Shown here: in pieces, positions 25,394 through 34,487 of the stretch | Position numbering within the stretch: the stretch's first letter is position 1 | How the letters are laid out: every line of letters begins with the position of its first letter | DNA from: JAEUTH01 sp039931675 | GTDB taxonomy: Bacteria > Bacteroidota > Bacteroidia > AKYH767-A > OLB10 | Reading direction: 5' to 3' | DNA length: 64,000 bases | Assembly: GCA_039931675.1 (NCBI GenBank) | Contig: JBDTRM010000286.1 | Location: 8,301 to 72,300 of the forward strand | Position numbers and translations under genes: made by a program | The notes under the pieces: generated by a model | Databases searched by the model: none | Told to the model about the DNA's origin: nothing | Seen by the model: the letters and a program-made list of their open reading frames with translations, nothing else

Positions 25394-25721
25394 TGTAATT
25401 GTTTTTGTTTTTAATTGTTATGGATGAAAATATAATTGTGAATAAATAAGTTTGATGTAAATTATCGGCAGTTTAACTGAATATTGGTTTTATGATAGAA
25501 ATAAGAATAAAAGATGGCTAATTATGAATTGGGGTAATAAATGTTTTCTGTTAAAATAATAGCTTCAATAATAGTTTCGGCTAAATAAGTAAAAATTCTT
25601 TATCGCAACGCATGTTTTGAAAAATTAATGTTCATTAAGTTGAAAATTTTTTGTTTCATGCATTTAAAAATTGATTCTATTTGCTATTGCAAAATTTGAA
25701 CTTTTAAAACGCTCCTTGTAA
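25394..25721. other. Divergent intergenic region
   Basis: 328 AT-rich bases between the divergent S74 and GNAT genes. No clear consensus promoter, repeat or RNA is seen, although both genes must start here. Confidence 0.5.
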
Positions 25722-26288
25722 ATGAATGTAGAAACTCTCCCCTTAAAAATCACAATTCACAAATTGAATCTTGAAACACCCCGATTACGAATCAGAAAAC
25801 TTATCATGAATGATGTAACTGCCTGGATGGAATATTTTCAATCGCCACAGGTATTAAAGTTTATGGGCTTTAAGCCTGATGATAAACAGGGTTGCATCAT
25901 TTGGATTGAAAAACAATTAAAACGTTATGCCGCAAATGAGCATGACGGTTTGCGCGCCCTCATTGATAAAGAAACAAATGAAATGGTAGGGCAGTGTGGA
26001 TTCTTAATTCAGGAAATAGATAACGAAGTTGTTTTGGAAATCGGGTACCACCTTATATCACGTTTCTGGAAAAAAGGATATGCGACCGAAGCTGCAAAGG
26101 CATTTAAAGAATATGCATTTGAAAATAATCTTGCTGATTCTTTGGTTTCCATTATTCACATTGATAATATTAACTCGCAGCAGGTGGCAGAGCGCAATGG
26201 CATGAAACGCGAAAGGCAAACAACTTTCAGAGACACGGCTGTTTTTATATACAGGATTGATAAACAAGACTGGCTTAAGTCTTTTTAG
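25722..26288 (+). CDS. GNAT N-acetyltransferase (RimJ/RimL-type)
   Basis: 188 residues, soluble. Typical RimJ/L layout: LETPRLRIRKLIMNDVTAW at the start, MVGQCGFLIQEIDNEVVLEIGYHL as the central strand pair, FWKKGYATEAAKAFKEYAFE as the acetyl-CoA loop and helix (motif A), and NINSQQVAERNGMKRERQT as motif B. Likely acetylates an N-terminal or small-molecule amine; the target cannot be told. Stand-alone gene followed by a shared bidirectional terminator (26389-26422). Confidence 0.88.
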   Translation: MNVETLPLKITIHKLNLETPRLRIRKLIMNDVTAWMEYFQSPQVLKFMGFKPDDKQGCIIWIEKQLKRYAANEHDGLRALIDKETNEMVGQCGFLIQEIDNEVVLEIGYHLISRFWKKGYATEAAKAFKEYAFENNLADSLVSIIHIDNINSQQVAERNGMKRERQTTFRDTAVFIYRIDKQDWLKSF

Positions 26289-26344
26289 TTTGGGCTGGAA
26301 GTTGGAGGTCGGAAGTTAGAGGTTAAAGGTTAAAATAGCTCAGG

Positions 26345-26377
26345 AACTTTGACAAAGTTTCTTCGTTTGTTAAAGTT
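26345..26377. repeat. Diverged AACTTTGACAAAG hairpin
   Basis: AACTTTGACAAAG followed by TTTGTTAAAGTT, an imperfect relative of the perfect 13-nt-arm hairpin at 3314-3347. Confidence 0.5.
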
Positions 26378-26388
26378 ATAATGACAAA

Positions 26389-26422
26389 AAAACGGTTGCT
26401 GATAATTATCAACAACCGTTTT
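26389..26422. terminator. Bidirectional intrinsic terminator
   Basis: Arms AAAACGGTTG (26389-26398) and CAACCGTTTT (26413-26422) pair perfectly over 10 bases and are flanked by A-runs on the left and T-runs on the right. It lies between the convergent GNAT gene (ends 26288) and the membrane protein gene (ends 26447) and can serve both. Confidence 0.85.
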
Positions 26423-26446
26423 CCTTTTTTCTTTTACTTTACATTG

Positions 26447-27328
26447 CTACCAAAGATAACCCAAGGTAATACCTGCCGACATAATTAATGGTACACTTTT
26501 GCCAAAATATATATGGCTATAATCATAAGTCTGTTGGGTTTTATAAATATCGCTATAATAGTTATTTCCTGAATGGGCGGTTTTAGTGGAGTTAATAATA
26601 TCGGCAGTATGAAAAGCATAGCCCATACCAAAATACCAGTCAATAGTAGCTACCTTGCCAAGAATGGCCTGCCTGCCGTAAACAAGGCTTATACCATAGC
26701 TGCCATATTTTATCCTGTCAGTTTGTGCACTACCTCCATAACCTGAAGATTGCTGCATGTCCTGAGCATATATGCTTACAGAAATTTCAGGTTTAAGATA
26801 TCTGCCGCGCATGGCATGTGAATACTGCATACCATGCATCACATAATCGGTGCTCAATAAAAACTTAGGACCGATTTTTACAAATGCTCCTGCAGCATGG
26901 TTATCATTAGCGCTTAATCCGGGGCCGATAATACCGATTTTGCCTTCTACATTAAGCCCCACTCTTATCATATATTCATACCCAAAGGCAATGTCTTGCG
27001 TGAGCGGAGAGAAAAATTCAAATTTTACCACATGTGTTTTGTCACGAATATCCACATCGCCACTTGCACTGTATGGGTCAGGTGTAATGATCATTTCGCG
27101 TCCATTGGAAAAAACAATTTTCGAAATTTCATCTTTACTCATTATGAACTGTGGACCATCAAGGTTATCAAAGTCCCAGTATTTTATTTCATCTAAACCT
27201 ACTTCGCTTATCTTGGCTTTAATGGTTGTTTTATCTTTTTTATAGATTATGTCCTGTGCCATTACATTAATGCTGCACAATGTTGCAAATGCAAATACCA
27301 ATAATGATTTAAGAAGTTGCTTGTTCAT
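26447..27328 (-). CDS. Exported outer-membrane-barrel-like protein, function unknown
   Basis: The ATG at 27328 gives MNKQLLKSLLVFAFATLCSI and a normal signal peptide ending VMAQ; an upstream in-frame start at 27379 would add 17 residues that spoil it and overlaps a -7-like TACATTTG (27358-27365). The mature protein (about 270 residues) opens with DIIYKKDKTTIKAKISEVGL and DEIKYWDFDN, a segment common in Bacteroidota proteins that precede a small beta barrel. The rest has alternating Gly/aromatic strands (FGYEYMIRVGLNVEGKIGI, IDWYFGMGYAF, SAGITLGYLW) consistent with an outer membrane barrel. No enzymatic motif. Confidence 0.72.
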   Translation of the reverse strand: MNKQLLKSLLVFAFATLCSINVMAQDIIYKKDKTTIKAKISEVGLDEIKYWDFDNLDGPQFIMSKDEISKIVFSNGREMIITPDPYSASGDVDIRDKTHVVKFEFFSPLTQDIAFGYEYMIRVGLNVEGKIGIIGPGLSANDNHAAGAFVKIGPKFLLSTDYVMHGMQYSHAMRGRYLKPEISVSIYAQDMQQSSGYGGSAQTDRIKYGSYGISLVYGRQAILGKVATIDWYFGMGYAFHTADIINSTKTAHSGNNYYSDIYKTQQTYDYSHIYFGKSVPLIMSAGITLGYLW

Positions 27329-27420
27329 GAGTTTCAAGTTTAAGGAGTTTATGAGTTCAAATGTAGAAATATTTATCAATTAACGTGAGTTGTGGATTAG
27401 AATTGCGCACACGGTGCTTT

Positions 27421-27445
27421 TGGTTGGTGTTTTTTTCACCAACCA
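27421..27445. repeat. GGTTGGTG-T7-CACCAACC hairpin, copy 1
   Basis: Perfect 8-base arms (9 with the flanking T/A) around seven T. Further copies at 50203-50229, 57891-57915 and, inverted, 57932-57958. Confidence 0.85.
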
Positions 27446-27540
27446 CAGGCAGGGTAGCCAGTTTTTTTATTTATCAATTCTAAATTAAATTACTTTTAGC
27501 GCAATCAAAACTCAAAGCAATATTTATTAAAACCAAACTC

Positions 27541-29307
27541 ATGATGAATAAATTACTACTATCTATCGTTTTATTATTCGTGCTGTTTTTATCAGCATCA
27601 AATGTTAATGCGCAATGCCCAGGCTGTTTAATTGACAGCACACAAATTGCTGTAGGCATTTACCCCGATACATTACCTGACGGAACTAAAAATCAGCCTT
27701 ATGATGAGAATATCACATTTGTAATGTTTACCGACACATTAGCATTGCAGGTTTATACTTTCCAGATTATTTCGGTGAGTGGTTTGCCTGCGGGTCTAAG
27801 TTGGGAATGTAACAATGCTGTTTCAGGATGTACTTATGATCCGTTAGTAAATCTATACGGCTGTGTAAAAATTTGCGGCACCCCATTACAGGCAGGTTCA
27901 TTTAATATGAATGTGACAGTGATAGCCGATATTGCAATAGTAGGACCTCAGCTTGTTTCATTCGTGAGGCCGTTTACGGTTACGCAAGGCTCTTCAAGCA
28001 ATGGGGGTTTCAGCACTGCGCCATCATCAACCTGCCCAAACAGTGCTGTGCAATTTACAAGTATTATTCCTGCACTTAATTATACATGGGATTTTTCAAA
28101 CGGATTAATTGATTCAATTCCCGATCCCGCTACTTCATTTGCTAACCCGGGCGATTACGTAATTACACAAAATGCATTGTTAGGTTATAATCTTGATAGT
28201 TTAACTATCAGCAGTGTTCCTTACAATTATTTTAGTGATAGCTCAGCAGGAAACGATCCAATACCGGATATTTATTTTACTGTTTTTGATAGTGCAGGCA
28301 CGAACATTTTTAATTCAGTAACTGCTACTGATGCAAGTTTGCCTTTGCTTTTTGATAGCATCACACTGCTGCTTACCAATCAGAATTACACCATTAAGGT
28401 TTATGATTATGATTTGTTTTTAGGCCCTGATACACTTGGCCAGGTTACTTTTAACGGTACCACTTTAACAGGTACATTAATTGATTCAATAGCTGGGGTG
28501 AGCGATTCATTAACGCTAAGCTGGTGGTTGTCGCCTGTGATAGTTGTAAATACCGATACCGTTCACATTTTTACTCCGCCTGCACCACCTGTAATAAATA
28601 GTTCGGGTAACGATTCCTTATGTGCAGGTGACAGTGTGCAGCTAAGCATACCATTTATTGCAGGCAACATTGTTCAATGGTATAATGATACTGTTATTTT
28701 GATTGGCAGCAATGATACCGCTTTATGGGTAAGTCAATCAGGAAATTATTGGGCTAATGAACAGGATACTAATGGCTGTGCTGCTTCATCAAATCCATAC
28801 CAGTTTACTTTGGTTCCATTGCCACCTAAACCTAATTTTGCGGTTAACGGAAATACGCTAACCTGTTTTGTAACCGGGTATAATTTGCAATGGTATGTAA
28901 ACGGGATCCCGATAGCAGGTGCCGACACTAATGTGTGGACGGCAGTTACCCCCGGGTATTACCAGGTAATAGCCTGCAACGATTTTGGCTGTTGCAATGT
29001 TTCCGATTCTGTGTTGCTTACAGGAGTTGGTATAATTGTATGTAACCCTGATCCTTTATTTGTTACCCTTAGACCTAACCCTGCATCATCACATTTTGAT
29101 ATTAATTATGTTTCAAAATATGATTTGAAAGCTGAAATGAAAATAAGAGATGGTAACAGCAGAATTGTATTTGAAGAATCCTTTGAACTCAAGCAAGGCA
29201 GCAATACGAAAAGGATAAACTGCAACCATTTAACTAACGGTGTTTATACTGTTGAAATGAAAAATGAAAACACTACTATTGTTAATAAACTTGTAATTGA
29301 AAAGTAA
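27541..29307 (+). CDS. T9SS-secreted Ig/PKD-type surface protein, tandem paralogue A
   Basis: 588 residues. Signal peptide about 1-24, then mature start QCPGCLIDSTQIAVGIYPDT. A conserved N-terminal region of about 140 residues with six cysteines (CPGC, WECNN, CTYDP, GCVKICGTP), a PKD-like segment, a C2-like segment (YFTVFDSAGTNIFNS), an Ig-like segment (SLCAGDSVQLS), and a second Ig-like block with paired Cys ending GFGCC-type NDFGCCNVSDS. T9SS sorting domain at the end (LRPNPASSHFDINYVS ... TNGVYTVEM). It is followed 19 nt later by a paralogue with the same layout. Probably a surface adhesin or matrix protein. Confidence 0.82.
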   Translation: MMNKLLLSIVLLFVLFLSASNVNAQCPGCLIDSTQIAVGIYPDTLPDGTKNQPYDENITFVMFTDTLALQVYTFQIISVSGLPAGLSWECNNAVSGCTYDPLVNLYGCVKICGTPLQAGSFNMNVTVIADIAIVGPQLVSFVRPFTVTQGSSSNGGFSTAPSSTCPNSAVQFTSIIPALNYTWDFSNGLIDSIPDPATSFANPGDYVITQNALLGYNLDSLTISSVPYNYFSDSSAGNDPIPDIYFTVFDSAGTNIFNSVTATDASLPLLFDSITLLLTNQNYTIKVYDYDLFLGPDTLGQVTFNGTTLTGTLIDSIAGVSDSLTLSWWLSPVIVVNTDTVHIFTPPAPPVINSSGNDSLCAGDSVQLSIPFIAGNIVQWYNDTVILIGSNDTALWVSQSGNYWANEQDTNGCAASSNPYQFTLVPLPPKPNFAVNGNTLTCFVTGYNLQWYVNGIPIAGADTNVWTAVTPGYYQVIACNDFGCCNVSDSVLLTGVGIIVCNPDPLFVTLRPNPASSHFDINYVSKYDLKAEMKIRDGNSRIVFEESFELKQGSNTKRINCNHLTNGVYTVEMKNENTTIVNKLVIEK

Positions 29308-29326
29308 CGATAAAATCAAACTTATT

Positions 29327-31093
29327 ATGAAAGGACTACTATTATCTTTTGCACTTCTACCAGTGATGTTGTTATCAACATCAACCATTAATGCACAATG
29401 CCCCGGTTGTTTAATTGATACTACGCAAACAGCAGTGGGCCTATATCCCGACACATTGCCCGATGTCACTTTAAATCAGCCTTACGATGAGGATATTACC
29501 TTTGTAATGTTTACTGATACGCTGGGATTAACAGTAAATACTTTTCAAATTTTATCTGTTAGCGGCATTCCATTTGGCTTAGGGTGGGAGTGTAATAACG
29601 TGACTAACGGTTGTGTATATGATCCTTCAGTAAGCATTTATGGTTGTGTAAAAATATGCGGAACTCCTTTACAGGCCGGAACTTTTAATGCATTGGTAAC
29701 AGTAATTGCTGATGTTCAGATAGTGGGTCAGCAAACGGTTACGTTTACATTGCCCATTACAGTTTTGCAGGGGTCAGGCGGCAATGCAGGTTTTACATTT
29801 ACGCCTGCTGGAGGTTGCCAGCCGCTCACGATAAATTACAATGCCATTGTAAGTGCTTACGATTATTTGTGGGATTTTGGGAATGGTGTTAACGATACCG
29901 GTGCCACGCCACCTCCGCAGGTATATGCAACAGCAGGTGATTATCCTGTTGCAATGGTAAGCACAGTCGGCTTTCAGTTGCAAAGTATTACGGTAACAGG
30001 TATTCCTGATAATTACGGTGATTTATTCGGCCTCGAAACCACGCCCGATCTTTATTTTTATATCTATGATCAAAACGGTAACCAGGTTTTTGATTCTCAT
30101 CCTACAGTTGTGGACCAACTTCCGCCATATACGTGGAGTGGTTTGAATTTAGGACTTACCAACCAGGTTTATACATTGCATCTGTGGGATGAAGACGGAA
30201 TTTTAAAAGGGGCAGATGACGATCTTGCTGCTGTAAGCTGGAGTGGCAATTTGCTAAGCGGCACTTTAACTGCAACACTAACGGGAGTTGCCGACTCGCT
30301 CGTTATTTCTTTTGTAACAACACCACTTACACTTACCTATAATGATACCGTACATGTTTTTCCTTTACCTGCCGTTCCTGTTATTGCTGCCAGCAATAAT
30401 GATTCAATTTGCGAAGGCGATTCAAGCATATTATCAGTGGCAGTTCCTATAGGTGGTACTGTGCAATGGTATAATGATACTACCTTGATGATTGGTGTAA
30501 ATACAGATTCAATTGTTGTGCTTCAACCAGGAAATTACATAGCTCAAATTATGGATACTAATGGCTGTGGTGCTTCATCAATGCCTTACCTGTTTACAGT
30601 AATTCCGTTGCCTCCCAAACCTAACTTTGCAGTTAATGGAAATACGCTAACCTGTTTTGTAACCGGGTTTAATTTGCAATGGTACGTAAACGGAATCCCG
30701 ATTGCGGGCGCTGATAGTAATGTATGGACAGCAGTTACTCCCGGTTATTATATGGTAATTGCCTGCAACGCTTTCGGTTGTTGCACACAATCTGATTCAG
30801 TATTGTTGACCGGTGCCGGTATTGCAAATTATAATAATGATCTCTCAGTTAAAATAATACCTAATCCTGCATCATCACATTTTGATATTAATTACGTTTC
30901 AAAATCTGATTTGAAAACGGATATGAAATTAAGAGATGTAAACAGCCGAATTGTATTTGATGAATCATTTGAACTAAAGCAAGGCAGCAATACGAAAAGA
31001 GTTAATTGCAATTATTTACCGGCAGGGGTTTATACTGTTGAAATGAAAAATGAAAAGGGTAGTGTTATTAGAAAATTGGTGATAGGGAGGTGA
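29327..31093 (+). CDS. T9SS-secreted Ig/PKD-type surface protein, tandem paralogue B
   Basis: The ATG at 29327 (MKGLLLSFALLPVMLLSTST) gives a proper signal peptide; an in-frame TTG at 29297 overlaps the end of paralogue A and is less likely. Of 588 residues, the N-terminal Cys-rich domain (QCPGCLIDTTQTAVGLYPDT), the last Ig-like block (NGNTLTCFVTGFNLQWYVNG) and the sorting domain (PNPASSHFDINYVSKSDLK) are nearly the same as in paralogue A, also at DNA level, whereas the middle PKD/C2-like part has diverged. This mosaic suggests duplication followed by partial gene conversion. Co-transcribed with paralogue A. Confidence 0.82.
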   Translation: MKGLLLSFALLPVMLLSTSTINAQCPGCLIDTTQTAVGLYPDTLPDVTLNQPYDEDITFVMFTDTLGLTVNTFQILSVSGIPFGLGWECNNVTNGCVYDPSVSIYGCVKICGTPLQAGTFNALVTVIADVQIVGQQTVTFTLPITVLQGSGGNAGFTFTPAGGCQPLTINYNAIVSAYDYLWDFGNGVNDTGATPPPQVYATAGDYPVAMVSTVGFQLQSITVTGIPDNYGDLFGLETTPDLYFYIYDQNGNQVFDSHPTVVDQLPPYTWSGLNLGLTNQVYTLHLWDEDGILKGADDDLAAVSWSGNLLSGTLTATLTGVADSLVISFVTTPLTLTYNDTVHVFPLPAVPVIAASNNDSICEGDSSILSVAVPIGGTVQWYNDTTLMIGVNTDSIVVLQPGNYIAQIMDTNGCGASSMPYLFTVIPLPPKPNFAVNGNTLTCFVTGFNLQWYVNGIPIAGADSNVWTAVTPGYYMVIACNAFGCCTQSDSVLLTGAGIANYNNDLSVKIIPNPASSHFDINYVSKSDLKTDMKLRDVNSRIVFDESFELKQGSNTKRVNCNYLPAGVYTVEMKNEKGSVIRKLVIGR

Positions 31094-31190
31094 AATTGAT
31101 AATTTTAAGGATAGCAAACTTATTACAATTTAATTTCAAATGTTCATTGCAATAATGTTATAATGGCTCCTAAAAACAAATTTAGTTTGT

Positions 31191-31490
31191 TTAATTTTCC
31201 TTCCCGGCATCCTCCTCACCTGTAAACCCCGGAGGAAAACCTAATGACTCTAAAAGCTTGCCGTTATAATATTCCTGCTTATCGTACTCGCCTATCTGCT
31301 TATGTAAACGTATCATGTTAATGTATATGGTGGTGCGCAATTGGTCAGGCACTGTCATTTGGAGCGCTTTATCAAGCAATTCAATAGCTGCATTTATATC
31401 ACTGTGTTCAGTATAATCAATAGCTGCCATATTATTAACCACTTCGGGATAATCAGGTTTTAATTTTAATGCCTCCACGTAGTGATGCAT
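31191..31490 (-). pseudogene. C-terminal remnant of a TPR protein
   Basis: 99 codons that read like the end of a tetratricopeptide-repeat protein: HHYVEALKLKPDYPEVVNNM, then NAAIELLDKALQM. The frame stays open upstream only to 31511 (seven more codons), then meets a TAA, so the N-terminal repeats are missing. The neighbouring plus-strand gene is also cut at its 5' end within about 20 nt of this point, indicating a deletion or insertion scar. Confidence 0.6.
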
Positions 31491-31553
31491 GGCTCGATAT
31501 AATGTCCCGGGTTAGCTGGTTATCCGATACCGCAATATTATCCTCATGGGGTA

Positions 31554-32438
31554 TTGCCACAGCCCGGTAATGAGGTTAATATGCCAAGCCACACTATGCA
31601 TCATCAATATAAAATACTTTCTGATTTTATTAATGTTCCTTACAATGGCCTATCATCTAATATGATTGATTTTACTGATGATTTAACACCATATCAATAT
31701 TTTGGACCCGATTTAGCTGCTCCTAATAATATTGAAAGCTATTATTTAGTAAACAGCAATTCTGACAAAGCCTGGGGATGGGTTCACAATCTTGACCATT
31801 ACTGGGCTAAGAAGTATATTACAACAAGTTATTATAACCTTCCCGGTGGGGATCCCTCCGTTTGGGATGACGTATTGGATGTAGGCACTGAAATAGACGA
31901 TTGCCAAGGAGTTATCACTACTACTATATATTTAGATGGATTTGAAGCCAATACTGAATTTCAAATTATATTTTATCAGACTTTTGCGAATGTCGGTACA
32001 AATACGGGAACATGGCTAACGCCAGGAACGTGGACAGGATTTTCTAATACGGAAACAACCTCAGTAAACGGCATTTTACCTATGACGGTTACTTTAGGCT
32101 GCGACAGCACCGATGGGGATTATGGTTTTTATATTGTAAAGAATTCAATACCCCATAGAGAAATGCCTACTGCCGATAATCCTAATAGTGCAGAGCCGTT
32201 ATTTGATTTTGCTATACATCCACCGGTTTCAAGAGATATATTTGATCTTACTTTTGATAAGACAAGTATTGGGACCGTGCAAATTGATGTTAAGGATTTA
32301 CTTGGTAAAATAATTTTTCATACTTCATCAAGTGCTCCTTTTTTTACAATTAACCTATCTGACAAACTACCGGGAATTTATTTTGTAACTTGCAGTGATG
32401 GTTATGTAACAAAAACGAAAAGAATAATTAAGTTATAG
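31554..32438 (+). CDS. N-terminally truncated T9SS-secreted protein
   Basis: 294 codons from a TTG at 31554; the frame is open back to 31503 (...PQYYPHGVLPQPGNEVN reads like real protein). It lacks any signal peptide although it ends in a T9SS sorting domain (PLFDFAIHPPVSRDIF ... LPGIYFVTCSDGY), so the N-terminus is missing and export is unlikely. The body has no recognised domain (DDLTPYQYFGPDLAAPNNIE, GDPSVWDDVLDVGTEIDDC). The next gene starts 2 nt after its stop. Best regarded as a decayed gene at a rearrangement junction. Confidence 0.6.
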   Translation: MPQPGNEVNMPSHTMHHQYKILSDFINVPYNGLSSNMIDFTDDLTPYQYFGPDLAAPNNIESYYLVNSNSDKAWGWVHNLDHYWAKKYITTSYYNLPGGDPSVWDDVLDVGTEIDDCQGVITTTIYLDGFEANTEFQIIFYQTFANVGTNTGTWLTPGTWTGFSNTETTSVNGILPMTVTLGCDSTDGDYGFYIVKNSIPHREMPTADNPNSAEPLFDFAIHPPVSRDIFDLTFDKTSIGTVQIDVKDLLGKIIFHTSSSAPFFTINLSDKLPGIYFVTCSDGYVTKTKRIIKL

Positions 32439-32440
32439 TT

Positions 32441-34045
32441 ATGAATAAAGCAATAACGATAATTTGTTTTTTACTTCTGGTTAACTCTTACTGCATAGGT
32501 CAATCACAATTTAAAAAATTATGGTTTTTTAACCTTCCTCCATTTGGAGCCCCTTTTGCCCCTTGGATAATTAGCCAAGATGACTCTTCTTATACTTTTT
32601 TCGATGATAAACCATATTCTACACTTTTTGTAAAAACCGATTTATTGGGAAATATACTTTATCATCACTTTCCAAGATTCGATTCCTATAAGTTGGTAAG
32701 CAAACCTTTTTTAATAGATAGTAAGTTTTATGATTTTGTAGGTAGTTACTATTCGGTATTAGATACAGCAGGCAATCTTTTAAACAAATATGTTTTTTAC
32801 AATGATTCAATAATGAATCATTCAAATACAGGATTTTCCGAAAGTGTCTTTGAGCATCATACCTGTTATGCAAGCGGGGCTATCACTTTTTTTGACACCA
32901 TTTATCATGGTTATCCGTTAATTATTAAGGCAGATAGTGCGTTGAATGTGCAATGGGCGCATTATATAACTTCACTTGAAAATGTTGCTTTTTTTGATAA
33001 AACTTGCTTGGGTGTTGATGGTTCGATTTATTCATTGATAAAATATGATTCTGTTTACATTTCTACAGATTCAACTGCATATGGCATAGCAAAATTTGAT
33101 ACATTATCGGGTAGCCTACAATGGGCAAAAAAGTATTTAAAAAGCCCTTACATAATTAAAGATATTATTCCTTTTGACAGTACCTCAATTTTAATGTACG
33201 GAATGAATGACGAACATTTTGTTGGAGGCACTAATCCCTATTGGGATGATTCACTTTTTGTAATGAGGATAGATACCGGAGGAAATGTTATTGGGTTTAG
33301 GAAATATAGGCAGGGCACAACAGGATTATTATTTGTAAGCCAAATTATCAATGCTAGTGACGGAGGCTTTATATTAACAGGCGGTTTTGCTGAAGATACA
33401 ATTGCAAATGGGAAAATACTAATGATAAAATTTGATAACCAGTTGAATATACAATGGGCTCGAAAGCACTTCGCATCCGATGGCTATGCATATAGTAATT
33501 CGGTAATACAAACTAACGATGGTGGCTATTTAGTGTGTGGTGGTGCAACATTGGGTCCCGGTCCAAATGATGTTTATGCCTACATAATTAAAACTGATAG
33601 CCTCGGCAGTGCAGGCTGCGAGGAGGATACGCTTGCAGGTATAACTTACACAACCATGAATGTAACACCTGTGGATTTAAATTATACCACCGATACCATA
33701 AGCATTTACACAGCACCTGTTGCAATAGGAGATACCATGATGGGTAGCTTTACAGAGTATGATGCCTGTGTGTTTCTTGGAGTGCCGGAGTTTAGCATAC
33801 AACAAAACAACGGGCTTTTAATTTATCCTAACCCAGCTACAACTATTATAAATATTCAACTAAAACCAAACACTACAGCAACACAAATTGATGTGTATGA
33901 TATGCAAGGCAGATTGGTGCTTCAGAGCAATGATGTTAATTCATACCCACTGCAATTAAATGTTGCTGCTTTGGTAAAGGGTATGTATGTGGTGAGGGTT
34001 AGCTGTGGAGAGAGTTCGTTTATGGGGCGGGTGGTTGTGGAGTAG
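32441..34045 (+). CDS. T9SS-secreted protein with propeller-like repeats
   Basis: 534 residues, signal peptide 1-20 (ending YCIGQ). The body has repeated strands of the form ITSDGGYLVCGG (NASDGGFILTGGFAEDT, QTNDGGYLVCGGATLG) and NVQWAHYI / NIQWARKHF, typical of the 'T9SS type A sorting domain' proteins with SBBP/Kelch-like blades. C-terminal sorting domain: LLIYPNPATTIINIQ ... LVKGMYVVRV. Surface or released, no catalytic residues evident. Starts 2 nt after the truncated gene at 31554-32438. Confidence 0.82.
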   Translation: MNKAITIICFLLLVNSYCIGQSQFKKLWFFNLPPFGAPFAPWIISQDDSSYTFFDDKPYSTLFVKTDLLGNILYHHFPRFDSYKLVSKPFLIDSKFYDFVGSYYSVLDTAGNLLNKYVFYNDSIMNHSNTGFSESVFEHHTCYASGAITFFDTIYHGYPLIIKADSALNVQWAHYITSLENVAFFDKTCLGVDGSIYSLIKYDSVYISTDSTAYGIAKFDTLSGSLQWAKKYLKSPYIIKDIIPFDSTSILMYGMNDEHFVGGTNPYWDDSLFVMRIDTGGNVIGFRKYRQGTTGLLFVSQIINASDGGFILTGGFAEDTIANGKILMIKFDNQLNIQWARKHFASDGYAYSNSVIQTNDGGYLVCGGATLGPGPNDVYAYIIKTDSLGSAGCEEDTLAGITYTTMNVTPVDLNYTTDTISIYTAPVAIGDTMMGSFTEYDACVFLGVPEFSIQQNNGLLIYPNPATTIINIQLKPNTTATQIDVYDMQGRLVLQSNDVNSYPLQLNVAALVKGMYVVRVSCGESSFMGRVVVE

Positions 34046-34143
34046 GTTATGAGTTAATGTTACTCCCTTATAGTCCAAGCTTAGCAGAAGAATAGCGCAA
34101 GCGTCCGCTTGTGGTGCGACAAGGCTACTCAATTAATATTACC
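34046..34143. repeat. Spacer with a CGCAAGCG/CGCTTGTG hairpin
   Basis: Near-perfect 8-nt arms at 34096-34113 (CGCAAGCG-TC-CGCTTGTG) within GC-richer sequence than its surroundings, next to a transposase remnant. It may be another REP-type palindrome. Confidence 0.45.
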
Positions 34144-34377
34144 TCAATCAACCCCATCTCTCCACAATAATTTTTTCGCACTGCGGTATAAATAATCCCC
34201 TGGCTTTTCTACAAAACCTGCTGCTACAAGGTTATAATGGATATAATCAATCTTTTGTTGAAGAAGGTAATTGCTGTCCAATACAATGGGATGATTATCC
34301 TGCCCCTGATAGTGCGAGCTTCTAGCTCGTTCTTTTTCTATCCACAACATTGAAATTCTTTTATAGTTAACCTGCAA
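34144..34377 (-). pseudogene. C-terminal remnant of a REP-associated (Y1/IS200-like) transposase
   Basis: The last about 50 codons match the end of RAYT/TnpA_REP proteins: GQDNHPIVLDSNYLLQQKID then YIHYNLVAAGFVEKPGDYLY and RSA. The catalytic HUH region and Tyr are absent. The codons just before GQDNHP (ERARSSHY) are encoded by a REP palindrome (34312-34331), which has evidently inserted into or replaced part of the gene. More REP copies lie just upstream. Clearly non-functional. Confidence 0.75.
34312..34331 (-). repeat. REP palindrome inside the transposase remnant
   Basis: GTGCGAGCTTCTAGCTCGTT, arms CGAGCT/AGCTCG. Its reverse complement matches the copy at 34466-34487 (AACGAGCTACAAGCTCGCAC), so the two form an inverted pair around the remnant's 5' side. 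Confidence 0.75.
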
Positions 34378-34386
34378 GCTCGCACC
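34373..34386 (+). repeat. Half REP element
   Basis: TGCAAGCTCGCACC is identical in its last 12 bases to the right half of the REP at 34466-34487; the left arm is missing. Confidence 0.5.
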
Positions 34387-34465
34387 GGCAGTTAAAATAT
34401 AGGATTATCTTCAACCGGAATTTAATTGAGAAACAAAAAAATGGAATCATCAATTTGCGAGAGAG

Positions 34466-34487
34466 GAACGAGCTACAAGCTCGCACC
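34466..34487 (+). repeat. REP palindrome
   Basis: GAACGAGCTACAAGCTCGCA plus CC; arms CGAGCT/AGCTCG around ACA. In the opposite orientation to the copy at 34312-34331. Confidence 0.75.
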
